Assembly: GCA_002914805.1 (NCBI GenBank)
Contig: JXTB01000342.1
Coordinates: forward strand, 384,082-448,081
DNA length: 64,000 bases
Origin: Parasponia andersonii
Taxonomy: Eukaryota > Streptophyta > Magnoliopsida > Rosales > Cannabaceae
Direction: 5' to 3'
The first letter of the stretch is position 1, and each line of letters opens with the position of its first letter. This document shows, piece by piece, positions 1-14,774 of the stretch. The position numbers and the translations under genes are program-made. The notes under the pieces were generated by a model. That model made no database searches. It worked only from the letters and a program-made list of their open reading frames with translations, and was not told the DNA's origin.

Positions 1-8
1 AAAACTTT

Positions 9-107
9 CACTACATAAACCAAATAATGTAACGTGATTTTCAATTATATTATCATAAATGATCTGTTCCCCTTTCAACTAAGTATGTAGCTATTGAAAA
101 GATGACA
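9..107 (+). repeat. Upstream part of a duplicated TAA1-promoter segment (copy A, left)
   Basis: These bases resemble 10844-10945, for example the shared stretch GATTTTCAATTATATTAT and the following TTAGTA-like run. Together with 9248 onwards they form an older direct duplicate of the sequence upstream of the TAA1-type gene, now split by the 9.1-kb retrotransposon. Confidence 0.7.
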
Positions 108-2287
108 TGTCACGATCCGAGGCTGGGGTCAATAGTAGAATGAGTATTTTATAAATTAGAAATACCAAAAAAGAACTAAATAAAAGAATCAATTCATTCA
201 AAATTTTGCCATGGGGTCTCTAATATTTCAAAATTAGCCTCAACAAAATTTTTAATTGAAAATAAAATCTTACAGTTATGCGTCATTCATTGAACATAGA
301 TTGTAATTAAAACAATTGTTTAATAGTCATATATCACATATCATCTCACACTCAAACACAGATATAAGTAATACAAACCGTGTCCAGATTTCATATTCTA
401 ATTATAAAGTTTAATGAAATCTAAATTTCTACTAAAATTTAAATATTTCATAAGTCTTGTAGGAATTTACCAAATTATAAATAACTAGTTGTTCTGCAAA
501 TGCCTCGATCTAACTCTTCTGATCCAAATTATACTGAGTGCCACCTGAGGGGAAGAAAGGGGTGAGCTAATGCCCAATAGAGAATCGATTTCAAGTTCTT
601 ATATATATATAATATGCTCATGATAAAAATCCTGCATGGTTAGTATTCCATTTAAAACAGTTCACAAAACTCCAGTAGAAATCGTAGTCCAACGGTTCAA
701 ACATTCTAAACCATTGTAAAACATCCATCAAAACCAGTACATATCTACTCAAACCGTCATATAACCATATATACAATTATGATATCCGAAGTGTCCTGGT
801 GGATCACTCGTAAGTCCGAGCCACCTAAAGAGGCACCGTAAGTCCGATCATCCAATGTGGGGTATCGTAAGTCCGATCACCCGATGTAGGGCATCGTAAA
901 TGTGTGAATGTATGCAAATGTTTTATAAATGACATAATAAGGATATGCACCATTTCCACAGAATCTCAAAATAACCATGTAGTATTCTTTAATCAAATCA
1001 CTTCCAGTCCTCAAAACTGAGTTCTCAAACCATTTTGGATTTTCTAAAAATTTCGACATTATAACAGCTATTTTCTATCAAAACCCAAAAATCCAATTTT
1101 CTACAGAAATCAATCCAAAACAGTATATATGACACGCCAACCATCTCCCAGGCAGTTTATATTTCAATTCAGGTCAAAAATGGACAGAAACGTAATTTTT
1201 ATAAATTATTTCACGAAATTCTATATTTATTGAAAATATGTAAAATTCATAAATTAAATTAATTTTAGAATCAAGTAATCGAATCCCTACCTCAATCGAG
1301 CGTCCAACTAGTATTACAAGTCTATGGAGAAAGTTTGGTGTCGTTTGGAAGAGCGGACGTCATTTTCGAAACTTTGGTTCCTTGGCTTGAAAACTTGATT
1401 TTTCAAATGGAGCTTCAATTCATGAAATGGACTTCACCACTAAATTCAGAGCACCAAAAAACCCTAGGTTAGACATATAATTTGCCAAGTTTGGATACGG
1501 GCCCCACGACAACCAAATCAAGGCAAATATGAGCCGTTTAATCTCGTTTTTCGAGCCCGTTTCAGAACATAGTCAATATATATCTCATTTTCACCATTTT
1601 CAACGTAGATTCCAGAAATGATATTAGTTTTAAAATCTAACGGTCCGAACGAAAAGTTAATTTCAAAACCATTTTCACACAAAACTGTCCAACAAAATTA
1701 AAATCAAACGGAGCCAAATTAAGACACGAGATATCTACCATTAGGTTGCTCGTGAGGAGACGAGTCCACGACAACCATTTTCGCGGCAAACGGTGGTCGG
1801 AATCGGCTCTGGCGAGGAAAAGAAGCCGCGGTATTTTCTACATTTTTCCGGTGATCGGTAGCTCCGACGGGACTGGTTCTGACAATGGAAGCTTCGTCTG
1901 GCAGCTAGGGTCGACTCCGGTAGGTGGCGCGGGGCAACAATGGCCGGAGGTGGCTCAACGGAGTTTCACTGGAAATCGGGTGTTAAGTTTTTCTCCAGGG
2001 ATCAAATCGAAAAAGAATGGGAAAGTGCAGGGATTTATGGGCAATTTTCATAACTGTAGTGCCACGTGTCAACTTCTGGTTAATTGGGCATTGTTTGGCT
2101 TATTTGCACTTGGATCTATTTTTTGAAAATCTTCTCAAAAATACCCTTGAATAATTACATTTTGACCCCAATTTTCAAACTTTTCTTACATTTTTGCCCA
2201 AATGAACCTAGACCCAAATCCGTTCAAATTCATTTTTTTTGGGGTCAAAAGACCAATTTACCCTTAGAATTTTTATGGGATTTCACA
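108..2287 (-). repeat. 3' LTR of the chromovirus-like element (left copy)
   Basis: This 2180-bp repeat starts TGTCACGATC and ends TTTCACA on the plus strand and matches 7032-9242 along its length with scattered substitutions. It contains a short tandem array near 800-895 built on a unit of about 29 bp; the other LTR has one unit more, which accounts for most of the length difference. Plus-strand open frames near its inner end are non-coding LTR sequence, present in altered form in both copies. Confidence 0.93.
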
Positions 2288-2300
2288 TGCTTCCCTCCTT
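2288..2300 (-). other. Polypurine tract of the chromovirus-like element
   Basis: Read on the minus strand this is AAGGAGGGAAGCA, directly abutting the 3' LTR. Position and composition are those of the plus-strand primer of LTR retrotransposons and confirm minus-strand orientation. Confidence 0.8.
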
Positions 2301-2334
2301 AAATGAATTTCGTCCCGAAATTCAAGTACAAGGC

Positions 2335-5300
2335 ATACACTTAAAGAACAACTTCAAGTTGAAAATTAAATAAGTGAGGATATTTTTCATACATCTCTGT
2401 TTCGAGTTCCCAAGTGGCTTCCTCTTCCTTATGGTGATTCCAAAGAATTTTGACAAGTTGAATTTCTCTATTGCGAAGCACTTTGAGTTCTCTTCCCATT
2501 ATTCGAATTGGTCGCTCTTCATAAGTAACATCCTCTTGAATTGGTATCTCCACGTATCGAATTACATGAGATGGGTCAGGAACATATTTCCTCAGCATTG
2601 AAACATGAAAGACATTGTGCACATAGCTTAATTATGGTGGTAAGTCCAATCGATATGCTACTGGCCTAATTCTTACAGTAATCATAAATGGCCCAATATA
2701 TCTTGGAGCTAACTTTCCCTTGACTCCAAATCTAGTAACTCCGTGCCTCGATGTGACCTTTAGAAACACTTTGTCACCAACGTCAAACTCTACTTCTCGT
2801 CTCAAAGGATCTGCATAACTCTTTTGATGACTCTGAACAACCTTAAGTTTTTCTCTTATCATATTGATCTTATCAGTAGTCTCGTATCAATTCTAGCCTA
2901 GGAGTAACTTGCTCCTCTGCGTCAGCCCAACACAAGGGTGACCTACATGGTCTACCTTATAATACCTCATATGGAGCCATACCCAAACTGGTTTGATAGC
3001 TGTTATTGTATGCAAACTCCACTAATGACAAATGATCATCCCAACTTCCACCAAAGTCCAGTATACATGAGCGAAGCATATCCTCTAAAATCTGAATTGT
3101 TCTATCAGAGTGGCCATCTGTCTGTGGGTGATGAGCTATACTAAGATTTAGTTCTGTTCCCAAAGCTTTCTGTAAAGCTCTCCAGAACTTGGATGTAAAT
3201 CTTGGATCTCTATCAGAAACAAACAATGTGATCCACATAAAGATGACTAAGTCTGTTGAGAGAAAAGTCAATTCGAATCGGTATAAAATTAGCAATTTTA
3301 GTCATTCGATCAACAATTACCCAAATTACATCATTTTTCCTTTGAGTTCTCGGCAATCTCGTTACAAAATTTATAGTGATCTTATCCCATTTCCACTCTG
3401 GAATAGGCAATGGCTGAAGTAATCCAGCTGGTCTTTGATGTTTAGCTTTTACTTGTTGACAGATTATACACTTAGCCACAAAAGTAGCTACGTCTCGTTT
3501 CATGCCTTTCCACTAATACTGTCTCTTTAAATCATGGTACATCTTAGTACTACCAAGATGTACTACAAATTTAGATTTGTGAGCTTCAGTCAAGATAGTC
3601 TCTCGAAGGTGTGGATTATTAGCTACAACCAACTTTCCATTAAATAGTACAAATCCTTCTCTATTAGTACTCCAACTATCTAGTTGTTCACCATTCTGAA
3701 GTTGGCTCTAGGTTTTCTTTAATTCTTGATCTTGCCATTGACTTTGTTGAGCTATCTGAAGAAGTAAAGGAGTAGCCACTACATTGCTAACACAAGCAAT
3801 ATTGTTTCTCTCAGAATACTCCAAATTATAATCACCAATAGTGACTGAATTTTTCCACTCTTCAAGTATCAAAGAAGCAAGTATACCATGAGATTTATGG
3901 CTCAAGGCATCTGCTACCACATTTGCCATTCCAGGATGATACTGAAGAATGAAATCATAATCTTCCATATATTCAATCCATCTCCTCTGTCTCAAATTCA
4001 AGTCTCGTTGACTGAAGAGATATTTCAAACTCTTGTGATCGGAGTAAATATCAAACTTAACGCCATACAAGTAATATCTCTAGATCTTGAGAGCAAATAT
4101 TACAGCTGCCAATTCTAGATCATGAACAGGATAGTTCTTTTCATGAGGTTTCAATTGACGAGAAGCATAAGCTACAACCCGATCATTTTGCATTAAAACC
4201 CAGACCAGAAGCATCTGTGTACACCACATATAGTTCACTACTATTAGGACAATCAGAATGATGTCTTACACTCGTCATTCTAAGAAAACTTGACATCTTT
4301 CCTCATTAACTTGGTTAAAGGCAAAGCAATAATCGAGAAGTTTTCTACAAAACGACGATAATAACTAGCTAGACCAAGGAAACTCTATACCTCAGTAACA
4401 TTTCTCGGTCTTTCCCATCCTAGAATAGACTCTAGCTTAGACGAATCAATTGAGATACTATTTTGAGAAATTACATGGCCTAAGAATTTAACTTCTATCA
4501 TCCAGAAATCACATTTCGATCTCTTGGCATATAACTGATGATCTCTCAAAGTTTGAAGCACGGTCCTTAAATGTTCAGCATGTTCTTCGTGAGCCTTAGA
4601 ATAAATCAAAATGTCATCAATAAACACAACCATGAATCTATCCAAATAAGGCCTGAAGATTCTGTTCATAAGGTCCATGAACGCTATAGGTGCATTCATC
4701 AATCCGAAAGGCATAACCAGAAACTTGAAATGACCATATCGAGTCCTAAATGCAGTTTTCGATATGTCTTCTTTACGAATCTTCAGTTGGTGATACCTAG
4801 ATCTCAGATCTATCTTTGAAAAGAATTTGGATCCACCGAGTTAGTCAAACAACTCGTCAATTCTTGGCAAAGGATATTTGTTCTTTATCATAAGCTGGTT
4901 TAGCTTTCTGTAGTCCACACAAAGTCTGAGTGTACCATCAGCTTTCTTAGCAAAGAGAACTGGAGCACCCCAAGGTGAGGTACTACTCATGATGAACCCT
5001 TTTGACAATAGGTCATCTAGTTGTTCCCTTAATTCAGTCATCTCCACAGGGGCCATTCGATAAGCGAGAATAGAAACTGGTTGAGTTCCAGAAACTAAGT
5101 CGATATAGAATTCAACCTCTCTATCAGGTGGTAATCCAGGTAAATCCTCTGAAAAAACATCAGCAGATTCACTAACCACTGATATCCATGGGTAATTATC
5201 AGCAGTTCGTATCTCTCTATCAATGGTGAATAGGCTTCCATAATATTCCAATTTCTTTCTCTCACTAATACTTGCTCTCAAGAGAGGACTGAGGCTTATT

Positions 5301-6885
5301 GGATTCAAACCAGCTTAATACACAACTAAATAACCATCTTCAGTATGAAGAGTCACCTTTCTTCTATGACAATCCATTATTGCTCTATATTTGGATAACC
5401 AGTCCATACCAAGAATCACATCAAATTGGTTCATAGGTATCACAATCAAATTAACTAATAACTCACATCCATCAATGACGATAGAATAAGAGTTGCATAT
5501 AGTAGACACACCATTGACATTTCCCAAAGGAGTATCAAGATTCAAAGTAGGATCAAAGATTTCAAATTTTAAATCCAACATATTAGCAAATGACACAGAT
5601 ATAAAGGAATGTGATGCACCGGTATCAAATAACACATGAGCCCAAGAGTGATAAAGTAAGATCATACCATCAATTACTGTAGTTCTAGGCTGATCATATC
5701 CCTTAGTCCCGGTGACTGTATAGGTTTGAGCTTTCCCCTTTCCTTTGTTTCTTCTGCCTTTACCCGGATGACTACTGCTAGACCCAGAAGTACTACTGTG
5801 GGACTGTCTATAACCTCCTTGTGTTCCAGATACCTGAGATGTCTGGTATCCTGTGATGAAGGTAGAACCCTGAGGACAATATTAGTGCTGAACAGGAGAG
5901 TTAAAAGTCGAAGCTGAGCTCTGGAAATGAGCAGGCTTAGTTTGCTGACTAGGGATGGGCATCGAAGTTGCTTGACTCCCTTATGGTCCTCTGGTGGTCG
6001 GTGAAGGAGTCTGCAAAAGCTGGGGGCAATTTCTTCTAAAATGGCCCTGTTGACCATAGTAGTGGTAGGAATACGGAGTAAAACGCCCACTTCCTGTTAA
6101 AACAAAACTGCCACTGTGTCCACTGCTCTGTGAACCCTGTCCTTGCCATCGTCCAGTTTTCATTTTTCGGTCTGTACCTTTTCCCTTATATCTACTAGTA
6201 GTTCCTCTATCACCAATCAGTGTAGCTTCAATTCTCTGAGCTGTACCATAAGCCTCACTATAAGGGTAGTAATTGGAAACGGCTCCAGTCTGGTGCGAAT
6301 CTCTGACCTTAAGTTGGTTCTGAAATGAACCACTTGTAGTCTCGAATGGTTTCCCAATGTATGAGCATACTGGGAGAGTTCCACAAACCTTGCATAGTAT
6401 TCATTAACAGTCATACTACCTTGGCGCAAGATATTGTACTGTTTCAGCATTTCATTAACATGGTCGTCATTGGCATACTGTCCTCTGAACAGTTCATCAA
6501 ACTGTTTCTAAGTCATAGTAGTGGTGTCATGAGTCAACTTAATAGTGTTCCACCAATGATCAGCAGTATCCTGAAGCAAGTACATTGCAAAGCCCACTCT
6601 AAACTCTGCTGGTACTGCCAACGTATCAAATTTCTTCTGAACTTCCCTAAGCCATTTCAGTGCAGTTGCGGGATCGTGTTCACCATAAAAGTTTGGTGGA
6701 TTCAGCTTACTAAAATCCCTGAAGCTTATAGATCGGTCATTTTCAGCAATCGGCCATGTCCTAAGATCAGGTATCCTCTGCATAGCTTGTTGAAGAGCAT
6801 CAACAATATTAAAGGTAGAAGGGTCTTGCTGTGGAGGAACATCTTGTTCTCTCTCAGGTTGAGACACTTTTCTTCTTGGAGGCAT
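2335..6885 (-). pseudogene. Degenerate gypsy gag-pol with chromodomain-like end
   Basis: Fragments in three frames together give a complete gypsy polyprotein. Order on the minus strand: gag from 6885 (retrotransposon gag domain, HWWNTIK region near 6540); a CCHC zinc knuckle near 6060 whose first Cys has become Tyr (YYGQQGHFRRNCP); aspartic protease with FDTGASHSF near 5630; reverse transcriptase 5308-4385, with the catalytic box as FIDDILIYS near 4620; RNase H 4070-3708 (SDHKSLKY); integrase with CIICQQ of its zinc-binding end near 3465, SDRDPRFTS near 3215 and HHPQTDG near 3130; a chromodomain-like tail 2622-2341 ending ATWELETEMYEKYPHLF. Several in-frame stops and frame changes break it, so no functional product is expected. 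Confidence 0.9.
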
Positions 6886-7012
6886 TTTCTTGATCTGTAT
6901 TTCAATATATCCAACGTATTAGTAAGATGATGATTTTGCACGACTTATGTAAAAGAAATGCCCAATCTAGTTTAATGAGTGACACACTCTGAGTATTTTA
7001 AATTAAAACTGA

Positions 7013-7024
7013 GCTCTGATACTA
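7013..7024 (-). other. Primer binding site, initiator-Met tRNA type
   Basis: On the minus strand the bases TAGTATCAGAGC lie a few nucleotides inside the 5' LTR. They match the common plant tRNA-iMet primer site TGGTATCAGAGC at all but two positions. Confidence 0.8.
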
Positions 7025-7031
7025 AATTTTC

Positions 7032-9242
7032 TATCACGACCCAAGACCGGGGTCAATGGTAGAATGAGTATTTCATAAATTAGAAATACCAAAAAAGAAC
7101 TAAATAAAAGACTCAATTCATTCAAAATTTTGCCCCGGGGTCTCTAAACTTTCAAAACTAGCCTCAACAAAATTTTTAATTGAAAATAAAATTCCACAGT
7201 TATGCGTCACTTATTGAACAATTAAAATAATTATTTAATAGTTGTATATCACAGATCATCTCATACTCAAATACAGATATAAGTAATATAAACCGTGTCC
7301 AGATTTCATATTCTAATTATAAAGTTTAATGAAATCCAAATTCCTACTGAAATTTAAATATTTCACAAGTCTCGTAGGAATTCACCAAATTATAAATAAT
7401 TAGTTGTTCTGCAAATGCCTCGATCTAACTCTTCTAATCCAAATTACAATGAGTACCACTTGAGGGGAAGAAATGGGGTGAGCTAATGCCCAGTAGAGAA
7501 TTGATTTCAAGTTCTTATATATATATAATACGCTCATGATAAAATTCCTGCATGGTTAGTATTCTATTCAAAACAGTTCACAAAACTCTAGTGGAAATCG
7601 TAGTCTAACGGTTCAAACATTCCAAACTATTGTCAAACATCCATCAAAACTAGTACATATCTACTCAAACCGTCATACAACCATGTATACAATTATGATG
7701 TCCGAAGTGTCCTGATGGATCACTCGTAAATCTGAGCCACCTAAAGAGGCACCGTAAATCCGATCACCTAATTTGGAGCATCGTAAGTCTGATCACCCGA
7801 TGTGGGGCATCGTAAGTCCGATCACCCGATGTAGGGCATCGTAAATGTGTGAATGTATACAAATATTTTATAAATGACATAATAAGGATATGCACTATTT
7901 CCACAGAATCTCAAAATAACCATATAGTATTCTTTAATCAAATCACTTCCAGTCCTCAAAACTGAGTTCTCAAACCATTTTGGATTTTCTAAAAATTTCG
8001 GCATTACAACAGCTATTTTCTATCAAAACCCAAAAATCCAATTTTCTGCAGAAATCAATCCAAAACAGTATATATGACACGCCAACCAGTGTAACACATC
8101 TCCCAGGCAGTTTATATCTCAAATCAGGTCAAAAATGGACAGAAACACAATTTTTATAAATTATTTCACGAAATTCTATATTTATTGAAAATATATAAAA
8201 TTCATAAATTAAATTAATTTTAGAATCAAGTAATCGAATCCCTACCTCAATCGAGCGTCCAACTAATATTACAAGTCTATGGAGAAAGTTTGGTGTCGTT
8301 TGGAAGAGCGGACGTCATTTTCGAAACTTTGGTTCCTTGGGTTGAAAACTTGATTTTTCAAATGGAGCTTCAATTCATGAAATGGACTTCACCACTAAAT
8401 TCAAAGCACCAAAAAATCCTAGGTTAGACATATAATTTGCCAAGTTTGGATACGGGCCCCACGATAACCAAATCAAGGCAAATCTGAGCCGTCCAATCTC
8501 GTTTTTCGAGCCCGTTTCAGAACATAGTCAATATATATCTCAATTTCACCATTTTCAACGTAGATTCCAGAAATGATTTTAGTTTTAAAATCTAACAGTC
8601 CGAACAAAAAGTCAATTTCAAAACTATTTTCACACAAAACTGTCAAACAAAATTAAAATCAAATGGAGCAAAATTGAGACACGAGGTACCTACCATTAGG
8701 TTGCCGTGAGGAGACGAGTCCACGGCAACTAGTTTCATAGAGAACGGTGGCCGGAATCGGCTCCGGCGAGGAAAAGAATCCGGGACGTTTTTTGCATTTT
8801 TCCAGTGATCGGCGACTTCGATGGGGCTGGTTCTGGCAGCGGAAGCTTCGTTTGGAGTTGGGCTTCGACCCCGGTAGGTGGCGGGGGGCAACGATGGCCG
8901 GAGGTGGCTCAACGGAGCTTCGCCATAAATTAGGTGTTGGGTTTTTCTCCGGGGATCAAATCGAAAAAGAATGGGAAAATGCGGGGATTTATGGGCAATT
9001 TTCGTAACTGTAGTGCCACGTGTCAACTTCTGATTAATTGGGCACTGTTTGGCTTATTTGCACTTGGACTCAATTTTCTGAAAATCTTCTCAAAAATACC
9101 CTTGAATAATTAAATTTTGACCTCAATTTTTAAACTTTTCTTACATTTTTGCCCAAATGAACCTAGACCCAAATCCGTCCAAATTCATTTATTTTGGGGT
9201 CAAAAGACCAATTTGCTCTTACAACTTTTATGGGATTTCACA
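7032..9242 (-). repeat. 5' LTR of the chromovirus-like element (right copy)
   Basis: This 2211-bp partner of 108-2287 starts TATCACGACC (the expected TG has become TA) and ends TTTCACA. A tandem array at about 7730-7850 has an extra 29-bp unit relative to the other LTR. By eye the two LTRs differ at several percent of positions, so the insertion is not recent. Confidence 0.93.
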
Positions 9243-9247
9243 TGACA

Positions 9248-10843
9248 TAAGAATGATATTATTTCCATATTTCCTTTTGGTCAAAAAAATTGCAGTTCGG
9301 CCTTTTTTTTTGGGCCACTATATCCCAGAATGATTTCTTATTTGGTTTCTAGTTTTAGGTTCAAGGTACTTTCTAATTCCGCAAAGGTAACTCTATTGCC
9401 ATTTCTTTATTCTCTCCTTATCCTTTTTAATTAATTATGTATTTATAAAAATATTCTTTTATGAATTGACATGAATATCTCTATATAACATTAAACAATT
9501 AAAACCCTTATATCTTAGCACACCTCCTAATTATATACAATAATCTCATGATACTTTGCTTATTTTAAAAAAAAAATCAAGATTTTTTCTTTTAATTTTG
9601 CTTTTATGAATCACCAGTTAACGTTTTGTTTGTTTGTTTATTATTATTATTATTTCTTTTTCGTTCGGGAACAAATTGTATTTTTTTTTCTTGTAAATTT
9701 TTCTTTTCTTTTTGGTTTGGGAACCAATTGTATTCTTTTTTTTTGGGTAGGAGAACCACCGTTTTAGAATTTTTTTTTTTTGGAGTTTAGGAACCAATAA
9801 GTTATGTAGTTGTAAGATAAAAAAAATCACTAGTTTTCTCAATTTATATTATTGTTGTAATTTCTAAAACGAGAAAAAAAATCTAAAAATTAATTTATTG
9901 TAAAATATTAAAGGTGGAAAAAGAAATATTTAGAAAAATATTTAATAAGGGGTATTTTTGTATAATTATAAATTTATAAAATATATAAAAAGAAGTTTTA
10001 AAATATTAGAGAGATGTGTTTAGAAAGGAAGTGGGAAGAGGAAAAAAATGCAACAGAGCCACCTTTCCATAAATATGGGGTAATTCAGTAATAAATTCGT
10101 TACTGAATTAAGTCGCCAAAATTTCGATTGACCAAATTTGTACAATAGAAATCACGAAAACTGACTCATACTACAAAAGTAGGTATTGTTTGTTTGGAAT
10201 CACGAAAACTACTCATACTACAAAAGTATGTGTGGTTTGGGTTAGGTTTCACCGAATTTTTTATAAACGTGCATTTTGGGAATATGTATAGACTGCATGT
10301 GTGGAATACGTATAAAATGCATGTATGATAGTAAAATTGATCAAACCAAGTAATCTGGACACCTTTAATCTTGAAATTGACTCGTTGCTATAGCTCTATT
10401 GGTAAGTATCAATATTATTTTGCCATCCAGACAAGTTTTAACAATGATTTTGACTAAAAGACACGTGACTTTCTCTTGTGAATGGAACACAATTCGGGAA
10501 CATGGGATTTCGATTCGTTTTATATTTATATTCACACTTAATATCAAGAGTAACATTAGAGACACAAAATGTGCCTAGTTCATTATATATANAAAAAAAT
10601 ACATACTCATAGGTTAAAAAAAAAAACCTATTAGATTGACAACCATATATATATATATATATATATATTATCGTCTCAGCATTATTTATTCTAATATCAA
10701 ACAAAGAAACAAACCAATTCAAATTTTATTGAGATTTTAGACCTTAAATAAGAGAAATGCTATATTGCCAATCAACTTTGGATAATATAAAACTCATCTA
10801 TAAGTAATATTGCTAGATACCTTTTTTTCACCCAAAAAAATAA
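9248..10843. repeat. Rest of copy A of the duplicated upstream segment, gene-free
   Basis: No gene is seen. 9310-9385 resembles 11045-11255 (TTATTTGGTTT, then GTTCAAGGTACT), and CCATAAATATGGGGTAATTC at 10068 recurs at 11257, so the stretch is a diverged and interrupted copy of the TAA1 upstream region. Between these blocks (about 9390-10065) is poly-T-rich and AT-rich sequence that looks inserted. An imperfect tandem duplication of about 48 bp lies at 10150-10245. An AT dinucleotide run occupies about 10647-10668, and N is at 10592. Confidence 0.55.
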
Positions 10844-11300
10844 TCACTGGATAAAACTAAATAACGTGACATGATTTTCAATTATATTATATCATAAATA
10901 ATTTGGTCCACTTTTAACTTAGTACGTAATTATTGAAAAAATAAAATAAGAACTAAATAAATTCCACATTTTTATCTTTTGGGTTAAAAAAAATTCTGCT
11001 TCGTCATTTTTTTCTTTTTTGGACCCACCATATTCCAACATAATCGAGCAATGCTATAAGGTACAAGTAATATTCAGCACTACAATGACATATCTGTTTA
11101 CTATTAGATGATTGACCTCACTTGAATTATAATTATAATTAGTTAGTGACAGACTGACACATTATTATGATACTTGGTACTACTACGCTGGACATTTTTC
11201 AACCTGATTTCCCTATTTGGTTTGCTAGTTTCAAGTTCAAGGTACTCTATCTAATTCCATAAATATGGGGTAATTCAGTAACAAAGTCATTACTATTTCT
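10844..11300 (+). repeat. Copy B of the duplicated segment, upstream of TAA1
   Basis: This direct repeat of 9-107 plus 9248-9385 and 10068-10095 lies immediately upstream of the intact gene. It carries about 150 bp (roughly 11045-11200) that copy A lacks. Its position makes it part of the distal promoter of the TAA1-type gene. Confidence 0.65.
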
Positions 11301-11561
11301 TTCAGCTTTTCCTATAATTTGGCAGGAGATATTTAGGTAGAAGTTAAACCTGAACCCTCAAAATTGGTAAATCCAGATATTGCCATTACTATCTAGATTT
11401 TCCACTCTTATATTTAGATAACTCCATAGATTCTTGTAATCTCAAAAAAGGAAGCAACACACCAAATTTTCTATAAAAAGGAAAATAAAAAAGAAAAAGA
11501 AAAAGAAAAGACAACGTATTCAGGGGTTCATGCACCCTTTCCACATGATCATCTACCTACA

Positions 11562-11570
11562 TATATAAAT
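11562..11570 (+). promoter_or_regulatory. TATA box of the TAA1-type gene
   Basis: TATATAAAT lies about 86-94 bp before the start codon at 11656, a normal spacing for a plant core promoter with a short leader. Confidence 0.7.
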
Positions 11571-11655
11571 ACGCTAGCGGTCGAACCAAAATAACAAATT
11601 CAAGTTAAACAACAGAAACACAGAGATTCAATTTAGAGAAAAATTTATATTAAAG

Positions 11656-14714
<3,059 letters not shown>

Positions 14715-14771
<57 letters not shown>
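14715..14771. repeat. TA dinucleotide microsatellite in the TAA1 3' UTR
   Basis: An essentially pure TA run of about 57 bp begins two bases after the TAG stop codon, so it must lie in the transcribed 3' UTR. Confidence 0.9.

Positions 14772-14774
<3 letters not shown>

Larger units (their letters stand above)
103..9247 (-). mobile_element. Complete Ty3/gypsy chromovirus-like LTR retrotransposon
   Basis: A full-length but decayed LTR retrotransposon lies on the minus strand. Two long direct repeats (108-2287 and 7032-9242) bracket an internal region with gag, protease, reverse transcriptase, RNase H, integrase and a C-terminal chromodomain-like tail, in gypsy order. The five bases TGACA at 103-107 and 9243-9247 are the target-site duplication, so the insertion is intact at both ends. 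A primer site resembling the initiator-Met tRNA complement lies next to the right (5') LTR and a polypurine tract next to the left (3') LTR. Chromodomain-like tail and long LTRs suggest the Tekay/Del lineage, which is an inference. The reading frame has many stops and shifts, so the element cannot be autonomous. Confidence 0.93.

Noticed and set aside
1746-2126. Plus-strand ORF of 126 residues
   Set aside because: It lies wholly inside the 3' LTR, and the copy in the other LTR (8747-9007) has a different frame structure. No family resemblance.
10365-10722. Minus-strand ORFs around the AT run and the N at 10592
   Set aside because: Low-complexity translation with microsatellite-derived IYIY repeats and an N. 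No homologue or splice context.
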